64,000 nucleotides of DNA from Marinobacter sediminum. Its GTDB lineage: Bacteria; Pseudomonadota; Gammaproteobacteria; Pseudomonadales; Oleiphilaceae. Under the pieces are notes generated by a model. It had not been told where the DNA came from and made no database searches. It was given only the letters and a program-made list of their open reading frames with translations. A program made the translations under genes and the position numbers. Where the stretch lies: contig NZ_JAEMQH010000002.1 of the NCBI RefSeq assembly GCF_016820575.1, positions 1-64,000 on the forward strand, given 5' to 3'. Below, in pieces: positions 17,605 through 26,492 of this stretch; the first letter of the stretch is position 1; every line of letters starts with the position of its first letter.

Positions 17605-18918
17605 ATGTTGCAGAGACTGACCAACGGTTCAGTGAAACTGGTCGAGCGTTATCTGCCCGATCCCTACGTACTGGTCCTGCTGCTATCACTAGTGGTGTTT
17701 GTGGCCGCTATCGCCTTTGAAGGCCAATCGCCGCTGCAAATGGTGCAGTACTGGGGCGATGGCTTCTGGAACCTTCTGACGTTCGCCATGCAAATGGTCC
17801 TGGTTCTGGTGACCGGTTTCGTACTGGCCAGCACCCCGTTTTTCCGCACCATCCTCAAAGCCCTGGCTCGGCTGGCTAAATCACCTGGCCAGGCGGTTAT
17901 CCTGGTCACGCTGGTGTCGCTGGCGGCAGCCTGGATTAACTGGGGCTTTGGCCTGGTAATCGGGGCGCTGTTCGCCCGCCAGGTGGCGCGGGAAGTGCCC
18001 AGCGTGAACTACCCGTTGCTGATTGCGAGTGCCTACAGTGGTTTCATGGTGTGGCACGGCGGTCTGGCCGGCTCGGTGCCGCTGGTGATCGCCACCGAAG
18101 GTCACTTTACCGCCGACATGATTGGCGTGATTCCCACCAGCGAGACTATTTTCGCGCCGTTTAACCTGCTGCTGGTGCTGGCGATGTTCATTGTTATACC
18201 GGTGGTGAACCGGCTGATGATGGGGAACGATGGCAAGCACGTTGACGCCACCAAGCTGGGTGACGAAGCTCCACTGCCACCGCTGCAGAACGATCGCCCG
18301 GCTGAGAAGCTGGAAAACAGCCTCATCCTGGCCCAGGCCATCGGGGTAATGGGGGTGATTTTTGCTGGTTACTACTTCCTGGCGCGCAGTGGTTCGCTGA
18401 ACCTGAACATCGTCAATTTCATGTTCCTGATTCTGGGTATCATCCTGCACGGTCGGCCGTCCCGCTTCATCGCCAGTGCTACCGAGGCGGTTAAAGGCTC
18501 TACCGGTATCATCATCCAGTTTCCGTTTTACGCCGGCATCATGGCGATGATGGTGGATTCCGGCCTGGCCAGCAGCCTGTCCAACTGGTTTGCCAGTGTT
18601 GCCAACCCGACCACTTTCCCGCTGTTTACCTTCCTGAGTGCCGGTATTGTTAATATCTTCGTGCCGTCTGGTGGTGGGCAATGGGCGGTGCAGGCACCGA
18701 TCATGCTCGAAGCCGGCGCCGCACTGGGTGTCGAGCCTGCCCGCACCGCCATGGCGGTGGCCTGGGGTGATGCCTGGACCAACATGATTCAGCCGTTCTG
18801 GGCGTTGCCGGCCCTGGCGATTGCCGGCCTGTCTGCCAAGGATGTCATGGGCTACTGCCTGATCGTGTTGCTGGTTACCGGTGTGGTGCTGGGTTTCGGG
18901 CTGATGCTCCTGCCCTGA
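17605..18918 (+). CDS. atoE: Short-chain fatty acid transporter (AtoE family)
   Basis: A 437-residue inner membrane permease with about 12 hydrophobic spans. PDPYVLVLLLSLVVF at the start, WINWGFGLVIGALFARQVAREV, and NIFVPSGGGQWAVQAPIMLEA plus AWGDAWTNMIQPFWALPALAIAGL near the end are typical of the AtoE short-chain fatty acid uptake family. The ATG at 17605 follows GAGG and starts directly at MLQRLTNG; an upstream in-frame extension to 17548 would run through the terminator. It stands alone here without ato catabolic genes. Confidence 0.88.
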   Translation: MLQRLTNGSVKLVERYLPDPYVLVLLLSLVVFVAAIAFEGQSPLQMVQYWGDGFWNLLTFAMQMVLVLVTGFVLASTPFFRTILKALARLAKSPGQAVILVTLVSLAAAWINWGFGLVIGALFARQVAREVPSVNYPLLIASAYSGFMVWHGGLAGSVPLVIATEGHFTADMIGVIPTSETIFAPFNLLLVLAMFIVIPVVNRLMMGNDGKHVDATKLGDEAPLPPLQNDRPAEKLENSLILAQAIGVMGVIFAGYYFLARSGSLNLNIVNFMFLILGIILHGRPSRFIASATEAVKGSTGIIIQFPFYAGIMAMMVDSGLASSLSNWFASVANPTTFPLFTFLSAGIVNIFVPSGGGQWAVQAPIMLEAGAALGVEPARTAMAVAWGDAWTNMIQPFWALPALAIAGLSAKDVMGYCLIVLLVTGVVLGFGLMLLP

Positions 18919-18933
18919 TCACGATCGTCAGAA

Positions 18934-18967
18934 CGGGCAGCCGGGCGTTGACGCGCCCGGTTGCCCG
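18934..18967 (+). terminator. Terminator after atoE
   Basis: CGGGCA-G-CCGGGCG pairs with CGCCCGG-T-TGCCCG around a short loop: a long GC stem 16 bases past the stop. No T-run. Confidence 0.6.
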
Positions 18968-19015
18968 TAGATGCGGTAAAGTGTGCGAACGTCCCATCAA
19001 GAAGGAAGCACCTGA

Positions 19016-19507
19016 ATGACCGCTAAGCCCTCCAAGCCCGTATCGGCCTCGGCCATCGAACAGCACGTCTACAAAGTGTTCCCGAACGATATGAACGCCC
19101 ACAACACGGTGTTCGGCGGCATGATCATGGCCAAATGTGATCGTCTGGCTCTTGTGGTTGCCGAACGACATTCCGCCCATGTGTGCGTGACCGCCGCGGT
19201 GGATTCCATTCATTTTCGGGCGCCGGCCAAAGGCAATGACACCCTGCTGTTTAGCTTGTCGCTGAACCGCAGCTGGGGTTCGTCCATGGAAATTGGTGCG
19301 CGGGTGGAGGCCGAGAACAGCTACACCGGCGATACCCGTCATATCCTGTCAGCGTTCTTCACCTTTGTGGCCCTGGATGAAAACGACAAGCCGGTGGATG
19401 TGCCCGAGGTGGTGCCAGAGACGGATGAGCAGGCGCGCCGGTTCGCGAATGCTCAGGTTCGCCGCGACGGGCGGTTGAAGACGCGCGAGAAACTGGCCAG
19501 CCGGTGA
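19016..19507 (+). CDS. Acyl-CoA thioesterase (hotdog fold, YciA-like)
   Basis: A 163-residue hotdog thioesterase that hydrolyses acyl-CoA to free acid and CoA. NDMNAHNTVFGGMIMAKCDRLA contains the Asn-X-X-Gly-type active helix, and AAVDSIHFRAPAKGNDTL the central strand. The C-terminal tail is charged, as in YciA relatives. It may release short-chain acids related to the neighbouring AtoE permease, but that is only proximity. The next gene overlaps its stop. Confidence 0.85.
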   Translation: MTAKPSKPVSASAIEQHVYKVFPNDMNAHNTVFGGMIMAKCDRLALVVAERHSAHVCVTAAVDSIHFRAPAKGNDTLLFSLSLNRSWGSSMEIGARVEAENSYTGDTRHILSAFFTFVALDENDKPVDVPEVVPETDEQARRFANAQVRRDGRLKTREKLASR

Positions 19508-20385
19508 TCCGGACTGAGCCCGACGGCCAGTCGAACATTTCCAGCTTATGGAATGCGGACTACACTGACAACTGGAGTCGCAGTTATGAGCAGCCAGCAG
19601 GTTTCAGTTTGGATCAGATCAAGCCTCTGCCCATAGGCGCCCAGCACTACATCCTCATGCTGATCCCGAGGCTAATCCGGGACATTGAGGAGCTGGGGTT
19701 GCCGCACATCATTCGGACTTCCAGCTTTACCGAGCGGGAAGTCACTACCCTCTACTTCGAGTTCGTTTCCATAAACCGGGTGCTACCGACCGAGCCCGAG
19801 CACATAGCGCCTGGGCTGTGGCCGCATCTGATTTATTGTGTGCAGGTGATGACTGAAATGGTGAATTCTGCCTCCATGGAGGGGCTGGCTCAGGCCCGGG
19901 AACAGGCCATTCGGAAGTTCCTGCCCCATGCTCGGCAGACGGTGGAGAAAGAGTATCAGGATCAGTGTCGGGAAGGCGCCGTGGACTTGCACCTGGCGGG
20001 AGTGTTGCGACAGGACAGCTCGCCAGATCATTCCCGGGAGCTGTGCATGGAGGCAATACGGCTGGAGCGCGAGCAGCGGATAGAGTCCGTCAGGGGGCTC
20101 TCCACCGCCCATCTGGATGCCCATTCGGCCTGCATTGTTGAAGCCGCAAAAGCCTATGTCGAGCAGGCCCAGGCGGACGCACCGGAGGACTTCGGGTTAT
20201 TGGACCTGGTGGTTCGGTTACTGGATCTGCTGCGCCTGGTGCACGTGCTTGAAACCTCGCCCTCGGCGCAGGCGGCCATTCCGGCTGACTTCACCGTGGA
20301 CAATATCGTGCTGGGTATCGGTAACGCGCTGTACCGCAGGGAATTGGGCCTGCGCTTTACCCAGGTTAAAGCTCCGCATCCTTAA
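19504..20385 (+). CDS. Conserved-looking hypothetical protein
   Basis: A 293-residue soluble protein that I do not recognise. It starts at a GTG overlapping the thioesterase stop (GTGA), which implies translational coupling. It is helix-rich and acidic, with many short amphipathic segments (IPRLIRDIEELGLPHII, DLVVRLLDLLRLVHVLETS) and no membrane span or signal peptide. Its last 20 bases overlap the convergent Lrp gene. No catalytic motif is evident. Confidence 0.65.
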   Translation: MIRTEPDGQSNISSLWNADYTDNWSRSYEQPAGFSLDQIKPLPIGAQHYILMLIPRLIRDIEELGLPHIIRTSSFTEREVTTLYFEFVSINRVLPTEPEHIAPGLWPHLIYCVQVMTEMVNSASMEGLAQAREQAIRKFLPHARQTVEKEYQDQCREGAVDLHLAGVLRQDSSPDHSRELCMEAIRLEREQRIESVRGLSTAHLDAHSACIVEAAKAYVEQAQADAPEDFGLLDLVVRLLDLLRLVHVLETSPSAQAAIPADFTVDNIVLGIGNALYRRELGLRFTQVKAPHP

Positions 20386-20818
20386 CGTTCTCCATCACCA
20401 CAAAGGTACTGGTCTGCAGCACATGGGGCAGGGCAGAGATCTGTTCACCCAGTACCTGCCGATACTCCGCCATGTTTCGGGTGCGCACTTTCAGCAGGTA
20501 ATCGAAGTTGCCGGCGATCATGTGACATTGCTCCACTGCGGATATCTGCTTAACTGAATGGTTGAAGGCGGCGAGGGCATTGCTGCTGGTGTCGTCGAGG
20601 GTGACCTGGGCAAAGGCGATGTGGGACAGGCCAAGTTTGGTCTGATTGACCAGAGCCGTGTAGCCGGTGATGTAGCCTTGCTCCTCTAACCGCCGCATGC
20701 GCACCTGGCACGGTGTCTTGGACAGGCCCACTCGGGATGCCAGTTCGGTCACCGTAATCCGGGAGTTTTTCTGCAATTCGCGAATAATGGAGTGATCGAT
20801 TCTGTCCAATTCGACCAT
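20366..20818 (-). CDS. Lrp/AsnC-family regulator, probably of putA
   Basis: A 150-residue Lrp-type regulator: a helix-turn-helix at about residues 6-55 (DHSIIREL...TELASRVGLSKTPCQVRMRRLEEQG) and an RAM effector domain (about 68-145). It is divergent from putA across 395 bases. In several proteobacteria an Lrp-type PutR next to putA activates it in response to proline. This PutA lacks its own DNA-binding domain, which fits that division of work. The proline effector is inferred. Confidence 0.87.
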   Translation of the reverse strand: MVELDRIDHSIIRELQKNSRITVTELASRVGLSKTPCQVRMRRLEEQGYITGYTALVNQTKLGLSHIAFAQVTLDDTSSNALAAFNHSVKQISAVEQCHMIAGNFDYLLKVRTRNMAEYRQVLGEQISALPHVLQTSTFVVMENVKDAEL

Positions 20819-21213
20819 AGGGTCCGTTCCTGAGTGTGTGAATAGCGTGTTTTTAGCCTGAATTTAATCAAAAAGCCTATTTTTGGAAACTTGCTAGCCA
20901 ATCTGGCTGTCTGGCTATGCAGACGAGTTGATCCTCTGGCGGTCTCAGGACGTAGGCGGTGATAAGGCCGTGAAAAGGGGCCTCGGAAGCGGCCTTAAGT
21001 CCCAAGCCGTTGCGAACGTGACACCATCCTGCGCTGGTCAGAAACGCTTAAGCGAAGGAGTTTTGGCTAGAGCATCGAAATTTTACAGAAAATTCATAAA
21101 TTTTTCTCTCGAAAAAAAGACAGAACGCCTCGTGGGTTTGGTTTTTAAAGAGAAAATGTCTTTGTCGTTCTCGGTAGAATGCCGGTAAGACAACTAATGA
21201 AGAGGGTGTAGCT
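20819..21213. promoter_or_regulatory. lrp-putA divergent control region
   Basis: 395 bases without a supported gene. It has A/T-rich patches (20855-20885 and 21080-21160, with runs such as AAATTTTACAGAAAATTCATAAATTTTTC), the kind of DNA Lrp-like proteins bind. A weak frame at 20928-21188 is not convincing. putA has only GAGGG before its ATG as a ribosome site. Confidence 0.5.
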
Positions 21214-24200
21214 ATGAGACCGCAGCAATCAGAGACGCCGACACTAGTCGACAGCCGGCTGGCCATTCGTGATTACTACCTTGCCGACGAGCATAAGGTC
21301 GTCCATGAGATGATTGCGGGCGCTCAGTTGTCACCGAGCGAGCGCGAAGCCATTTCGGCTCGCGCCGCCGATCTGGTGCGTAGCGTGCGTAAAAACGCCA
21401 AGCCCACCATCATGGAAAAATTCCTCGCCGAGTATGGGCTGACCACCAAAGAAGGCGTGGCACTGATGTGTCTGGCCGAGGCCCTGTTGCGGGTGCCGGA
21501 CAGCATGACCATCAATGACCTGATCGAGGACAAGATCACCTCCGGCGCCTGGGGCACACACCTGGGTAAAGCCTCATCCCAGTTGATCAATACCGCCACC
21601 ATCGCGCTGCTGATGACCAGCAACCTGTTGAAAGAATCCGAGCGCAACAGCATCGGCGATACCCTGCGTAAGCTGCTCAAGCGTTTTGGTGAGCCGGTCA
21701 TCCGTACCGTTGCTGGCCAGGCCATGAAGGAAATGGGCCGTCAGTTCGTGCTCGGGCGCGATATCGATGAAGCCCAGGACGAAGCCAAAGAGTACATGGC
21801 CAAAGGCTACACCTATTCCTACGACATGCTGGGTGAAGCCGCGCGTACCGACGACGACGCCAAGCGTTATTTTGACTCCTACTCCAACGCCATCGACAGC
21901 CTTGCCAAGGCGTGCAAAGGCGATGTGCGCAAGAACCCGGGCATTTCCGTCAAGCTGTCCGCGTTGCTGGCCCGTTACGAGTACGGTAACAAAGAGCGGG
22001 TGATGAACGAACTGGTGCCCCGTGCCCGTACTCTGGTCAAGAAAGCCGCGGCTGCGAACATGGGCTTCAATATCGATGCCGAGGAGCAGGACCGCCTGGA
22101 TTTGTCCCTCGACGTCATTGAAGAGCTGGTGGCCGATCCTGAGCTGGCCGGCTGGGATGGCTTTGGCGTGGTGGTTCAGGCTTACGGCAAGCGCTCTTCT
22201 TTTGTCCTGGACTGGCTCTATGGTCTGGCCGAGAAGTACGACCGCAAGTTCATGGTGCGCCTGGTTAAAGGCGCATACTGGGATGCTGAGATCAAGCGTG
22301 CCCAGGTGATGGGCCTCAATGGGTTCCCGGTGTTTACCCGCAAGGCCTGCAGCGACGTGTCGTTCGTCTCCTGCGCGACCAAGCTGATCAACATGACGGA
22401 CCGGATTTACCCGCAGTTTGCCACGCACAACGCCCACTCGGTGTCCTCAATTCTGGAGCTGGCCAAGCTCAAGGGTGTCGACAACTATGAGTTCCAGCGT
22501 CTGCATGGTATGGGCGAATCCCTGCACAACGAGGTTCTGAAAGCGAGCGGCGTGCCCTGCCGGATCTATGCTCCGGTTGGTCCGCATAAAGATCTGCTGG
22601 CGTATCTGGTGCGTCGTCTGCTGGAGAACGGGGCGAACAGCTCGTTTGTGAACCAGATTGTGGACAAGAGCATTACCCCGGAAGAGATCGCCAAAGACCC
22701 GATCGATGCCGTCAAGGAAATGGGTGACAACATTTCCAGCAAAGCCATTGTGCATCCGTTCAAGCTGTTTGGTGACCAGCGTCGCAACTCCAAGGGCTGG
22801 GATATCACCGATCCGGTTACCGTGGCGGAGATTGACGAGGGGCGTAACGCCTTCAAGGCCTATCGCTGGAAAGGCGGCCCGCTGATCGCCGGTGACGTCT
22901 CCGGTACTGAGGTTCAGGTGGTACGCAATCCTGCCGATCCGGAAGATCTGGTGGGCCACGTTACCCAGGCAACCGATGCTGACGTTGATACCGCTGTATC
23001 GGCGGCTCAGGAAGGCTTCAATAGCTGGTCTGCCTTGCCGGTGGAAGAGCGGGCGGCCCGCGTGCGCCGGGTGGGCGAGCTCTATGAGGAGCATGCCTAC
23101 GAGCTGTTCGCACTGACCACCCGTGAGGCGGGCAAGTCGCTGCTGGACGCGATCGCTGAGATCCGTGAGGCGGTGGACTTTGCCGAGTTCTACGCCAACG
23201 AAGCGGTCCGGTACAAAGGCGCCGGCGATGCCCGTGGCGTCATGTGCTGCATCTCGCCGTGGAACTTCCCATTGGCCATCTTCACCGGCCAGATCCTGGC
23301 GAACCTGGCCGCCGGTAACACCGTGCTGGCCAAGCCGGCGGAGCAGACTTCCCTGCTGGCGATCCGCGCCGTGGAACTGATGTACGAGGCGGGTATTCCG
23401 AAAGACGCGATTCAGCTGCTGCCGGGTACCGGTGCCACTGTCGGTGCCGCACTGACTTCTGACTCCAGGGTTTCCGGTGTCTGCTTCACCGGTTCCACCG
23501 CGACCGCACAGCGGATCAACAAGGTGATGACCGAGAACATGGCACCGGACGCGCCGCTGGTGGCGGAAACCGGTGGCATGAACGCCATGATTGTGGATTC
23601 AACGGCCCTGCCGGAACAGGTCGTCCGGGATGTACTGGCGTCGTCGTTCCAGAGCGCCGGTCAGCGTTGTTCCGCCCTGCGCATGCTGTATGTGCAGAAG
23701 GACATCGCCGATCAGCTGCTGGAAATGCTCTACGGCGCCATGGAAGAGCTGGGCATTGGTGACCCCTGGTTGTTGTCCACCGATGTCGGTCCGGTGATTG
23801 ATGAAACCGCCCGCAAGAAGATTGTCGATCACTGCGACAACTTCGAGCGCAATGGCAAGTTGCTGAAGAAGCTGCCGGTTCCCGATAAGGGCCTGTTCGT
23901 TTCTCCGGCGGTACTGAAGGTGTCTGGCATTGAGGAAATGGAAGAGGAAATCTTCGGCCCGGTGCTGCACGTGGCGACGTTTGAAGCCAAGGACATCGAC
24001 AAGGTGGTGGATAGCGTTAACGCCAAGGGCTACGGCCTGACCTTCGGTATCCACAGCCGGGTTGATCGCCGGGTCGATCGGATCGCCAGTCGGATCAAGG
24101 TGGGTAACACCTACGTGAACCGAAACCAGATTGGCGCCATTGTCGGCTCCCAGCCGTTTGGCGGTGAAGGGTTGTCGGGTACTGGTCCGAAGGCCGGTGG

Positions 24201-24843
24201 TCCGCAGTACGTGCGTCGCTTCATGAAAGGCAATACCGTAGAAGTGCCGGCGCAATCCGGTGGTAAGTCGGTGGATGCCAAGAAGCTGCAGAGCCTGATC
24301 GGCAAGCTGGATTCACTGAAAACCCAGAAGCCGAACGACCGCATGGCCCTGCTCAAGCCGATCTTCGGTGAGCTGCCGGCGCCGCTGGACGCCCACGCTG
24401 AGGAAATGCCGGGGCCAACCGGTGAGCTTAACCGCCTGACCAACCATGCCCGTGGCGTGGTGCTGTGTCTCGGACCGGATCAGGCCACGGCACTGGAGCA
24501 GGCTGGTGTGGCGCTGTCTCAGGGTAACAAGGTGGTCGTGGTTGCACCGGGTGTTGAGGCCAAGGTCAGCGAGGCGGCTAAAGCCGGTTTGCCGATCGTG
24601 GGTATCGACGGCCAGCTGGAGTCAGAAGCGCTGGCAACCGCCAATGGCTTTGAAGCCGTGGTCAGTTGTGCCCAGCAGGAGTTGTTGCGTGATTATCGCC
24701 TGGCCCTGGCCAAGCGCGAAGGCGCACTGCTGCCGCTGATCACCGAGCACACCCTGGACCAGCGTTTCGTGATCGAGCGTCACCTGTGTGTGGACACTAC
24801 TGCAGCGGGTGGTAACGCAAGCCTGATTGCGGCGTCTGAGTGA
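21214..24843 (+). CDS. putA: Bifunctional proline dehydrogenase / L-glutamate gamma-semialdehyde dehydrogenase
   Basis: A 1209-residue enzyme that oxidises proline to glutamate in two steps and passes electrons to the membrane quinone pool. An N-terminal helical arm leads into the FAD-binding PRODH barrel (about 120-460; LVKGAYWDAEIK, YAPVGPHKDLLAYLVRRLLENGANSSFV). The NAD-dependent dehydrogenase domain follows (about 560-1050), with catalytic Cys819 in SAGQRCSALR, and then a C-terminal oligomerisation/lid region (about 1070-1209). The ribbon-helix-helix DNA-binding domain of E. coli-type PutA is missing, so it is bifunctional, not trifunctional. Confidence 0.96.
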   Translation: MRPQQSETPTLVDSRLAIRDYYLADEHKVVHEMIAGAQLSPSEREAISARAADLVRSVRKNAKPTIMEKFLAEYGLTTKEGVALMCLAEALLRVPDSMTINDLIEDKITSGAWGTHLGKASSQLINTATIALLMTSNLLKESERNSIGDTLRKLLKRFGEPVIRTVAGQAMKEMGRQFVLGRDIDEAQDEAKEYMAKGYTYSYDMLGEAARTDDDAKRYFDSYSNAIDSLAKACKGDVRKNPGISVKLSALLARYEYGNKERVMNELVPRARTLVKKAAAANMGFNIDAEEQDRLDLSLDVIEELVADPELAGWDGFGVVVQAYGKRSSFVLDWLYGLAEKYDRKFMVRLVKGAYWDAEIKRAQVMGLNGFPVFTRKACSDVSFVSCATKLINMTDRIYPQFATHNAHSVSSILELAKLKGVDNYEFQRLHGMGESLHNEVLKASGVPCRIYAPVGPHKDLLAYLVRRLLENGANSSFVNQIVDKSITPEEIAKDPIDAVKEMGDNISSKAIVHPFKLFGDQRRNSKGWDITDPVTVAEIDEGRNAFKAYRWKGGPLIAGDVSGTEVQVVRNPADPEDLVGHVTQATDADVDTAVSAAQEGFNSWSALPVEERAARVRRVGELYEEHAYELFALTTREAGKSLLDAIAEIREAVDFAEFYANEAVRYKGAGDARGVMCCISPWNFPLAIFTGQILANLAAGNTVLAKPAEQTSLLAIRAVELMYEAGIPKDAIQLLPGTGATVGAALTSDSRVSGVCFTGSTATAQRINKVMTENMAPDAPLVAETGGMNAMIVDSTALPEQVVRDVLASSFQSAGQRCSALRMLYVQKDIADQLLEMLYGAMEELGIGDPWLLSTDVGPVIDETARKKIVDHCDNFERNGKLLKKLPVPDKGLFVSPAVLKVSGIEEMEEEIFGPVLHVATFEAKDIDKVVDSVNAKGYGLTFGIHSRVDRRVDRIASRIKVGNTYVNRNQIGAIVGSQPFGGEGLSGTGPKAGGPQYVRRFMKGNTVEVPAQSGGKSVDAKKLQSLIGKLDSLKTQKPNDRMALLKPIFGELPAPLDAHAEEMPGPTGELNRLTNHARGVVLCLGPDQATALEQAGVALSQGNKVVVVAPGVEAKVSEAAKAGLPIVGIDGQLESEALATANGFEAVVSCAQQELLRDYRLALAKREGALLPLITEHTLDQRFVIERHLCVDTTAAGGNASLIAASE

Positions 24844-24851
24844 CGCCTGAT

Positions 24852-24885
24852 CCGGCACCGCGGGCTCATCAGCCCGTGGTGCCGG
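24852..24885. terminator. Bidirectional terminator overlapping the pxpC stop
   Basis: CCGGCACC-G-CGGGCT, loop CATC, AGCCCG-T-GGTGCCGG: an almost perfect 15-bp stem between convergent putA and pxpC. The pxpC stop codon (24869-24871) is inside the loop and the start of the right arm. Confidence 0.75.
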
Positions 24886-25810
24886 GTGCTCCCTGCCGTA
24901 ACCGGTGATTGAAAATCATGCGTCGGGCTTCCGCGTCTGCCACATCGCTGAGGTAGAAGCTCACCGACGCACCGGGTGCCCGCTGGGCCAGTTGGCCCGC
25001 CCCCAGGGCGCTCAATGATCCGATTTTCGGATAACCACCAATGGTCTGCCGATCCTTCATCAGCACGATGGGCTGGCCATCGGTGGGGATCTGGATAGCG
25101 CCGTAGGCGATACCTTCCGAGATAATGCCGTCCAGATCGCCGTGGATGGCTTCTCCCGACAGTCGATACCCCATGCGGTCGATGTTCTGACTGACCTGAT
25201 ATTCCGAGGTGAAAAAACGGGCCCGGGCCGAGCGAGGAAAATGTTGGTACTGGTAGCCTGGAATCACCCCCACCCGTAATGGCTTCCGGTAATCCGGAAT
25301 TTCACTGTAGGGCACGCTCGCCTTGGCGACAGCCGATGGCGGCGCCAGCGGAATACGGTCACCCTTGGCCAGTTTGGCGCCGGTGCCATCCAGGCCACCG
25401 AGTTGTTCACGGGTGACGGTAGCCGCGCTACCCAGTCTGGCCGGTATGTCCAAGCCACCGCTCACCGCCAGGTAGGCTCTTAAGCCCGCCACTGGCATAC
25501 TAAAACTGAGCCGGTCACCCTTGCTGATTTCGTAGGTTTGCCACGGTTCGATCGGGCGGTCGTTAAGGCGTGCCCCCAGGTCCGCGCCGGTCAGGGCAAT
25601 GCTGGTGTCGCTGTGGGCCAGCAGGCTCAAACGGCCGAAGGTGATTTCCAGCTGTGGCGCGTTCAAGGGATTGTTCAGCAGGCGGTTGGCCCACAGGAAG
25701 GCGTGCTCATCCATGGGACCACCGGTGGTGACACCGATGTGCTGGTAACCAAGCCGGCCCATATCCTGGACCTGCGTCAGCATGCCCGGATCCAATACTT
25801 CAAAGCTCAT
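24869..25810 (-). CDS. pxpC: 5-oxoprolinase subunit PxpC (biotin-dependent carboxyltransferase-like)
   Basis: A 313-residue subunit of the ATP-dependent PxpABC 5-oxoprolinase, which opens pyroglutamate to glutamate. It begins MSFEVLDPGMLTQVQDMGRLGYQHIGVTTGGPMDEHAF, the standard start of this family, and contains LLAHSDTSIALTGADLGARLND and GEAIHGDLDGIISEGIAYGAIQIPTDGQPIVLMKDRQT. The ATG at 25810 overlaps the end of pxpB by 11 bases; the longer open frame to 25993 runs inside pxpB and is rejected. Last gene of the operon. Confidence 0.93.
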   Translation of the reverse strand: MSFEVLDPGMLTQVQDMGRLGYQHIGVTTGGPMDEHAFLWANRLLNNPLNAPQLEITFGRLSLLAHSDTSIALTGADLGARLNDRPIEPWQTYEISKGDRLSFSMPVAGLRAYLAVSGGLDIPARLGSAATVTREQLGGLDGTGAKLAKGDRIPLAPPSAVAKASVPYSEIPDYRKPLRVGVIPGYQYQHFPRSARARFFTSEYQVSQNIDRMGYRLSGEAIHGDLDGIISEGIAYGAIQIPTDGQPIVLMKDRQTIGGYPKIGSLSALGAGQLAQRAPGASVSFYLSDVADAEARRMIFNHRLRQGAPGTTG

Positions 25811-26492
25811 CGAACTGGCCCCCGAGGCTGATGAATTCTTCCCGGTCGATAGAGCGGAATTTGATCCGGTCGCCGATCTGGGCCAGGGCCAGCGACTCGC
25901 TGTCCCAATCCACCATTTTGCTGGGGGTGCGCCCGACAATTTGCCAGCCGCCCGGTGTCGCGCTTGGGTAAATGGCGGTTTGTGCCCCGGCAATACCCAC
26001 GCTGCCCACCGGCACTTTCAGTCGTGGTGTTGATTTGCGGGGCATGGCAATGCGCTGGTCGGTACTGCCGAGAAAGGCAAAGCCCGGGCTAAAGCCAATG
26101 GCATAAACCCGATAGGTCTGCTCGCTGTGAATGCGAATGACTTCGTCGGGGGACAGGCCGGAGAACTCGCAGACATCCTTGAGATCCAGGGCAACCTCGG
26201 GGCCATAGTAGACCGGCAGTTCGAGGGTCTGGGCCTGGGCGTCGTCCTGCGTACCGGTCGCTCCGCCTTCCAGGGCCTGGCGCAGACGGGTGTGGATGCC
26301 AAACCGATCAATGCGTTCCAGGTCATAACAGACCATCACCGAGGTGTAAGAGGGCACCAGGTCGGTGATGACATCCGACAGCGCCGCCCGGATGTTGTCG
26401 GTCGCCTGTTTCACCCGTCCCGCAGTCTCATCGCAGATGGTATCCCCGAAGTAGACGATGCAGGTGCTTTCGTTGATGCCCTCGATTCTCAT
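25800..26492 (-). CDS. pxpB: 5-oxoprolinase subunit PxpB (KipI-like)
   Basis: A 230-residue cyclophilin-fold subunit that works with PxpC. Visible landmarks are INESTCIVYFGD at the start, the PSYTSVMVCYDLERID segment, YGPEVALDLKDVCEFSGLSPDEVIRIHSEQTYRVYAIGFSPGFAFLG and GSVGIAGAQTAIYPSATPGGWQIVGRTP, all diagnostic for the KipI/PxpB family. It overlaps pxpA by four bases upstream and pxpC downstream, so the three are translationally coupled. Confidence 0.94.
   Translation of the reverse strand: MRIEGINESTCIVYFGDTICDETAGRVKQATDNIRAALSDVITDLVPSYTSVMVCYDLERIDRFGIHTRLRQALEGGATGTQDDAQAQTLELPVYYGPEVALDLKDVCEFSGLSPDEVIRIHSEQTYRVYAIGFSPGFAFLGSTDQRIAMPRKSTPRLKVPVGSVGIAGAQTAIYPSATPGGWQIVGRTPSKMVDWDSESLALAQIGDRIKFRSIDREEFISLGGQFDEL

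Noticed and set aside
20928..21188. 86-codon plus-strand frame in the lrp-putA gap
   Set aside because: Composition is low-complexity and A/T-rich, the product has no protein-like pattern, and the place is better explained as a control region.
25811..25993. 61-residue N-terminal extension of PxpC
   Set aside because: It lies inside pxpB in another frame, and the family begins at MSFEVLDPGM.
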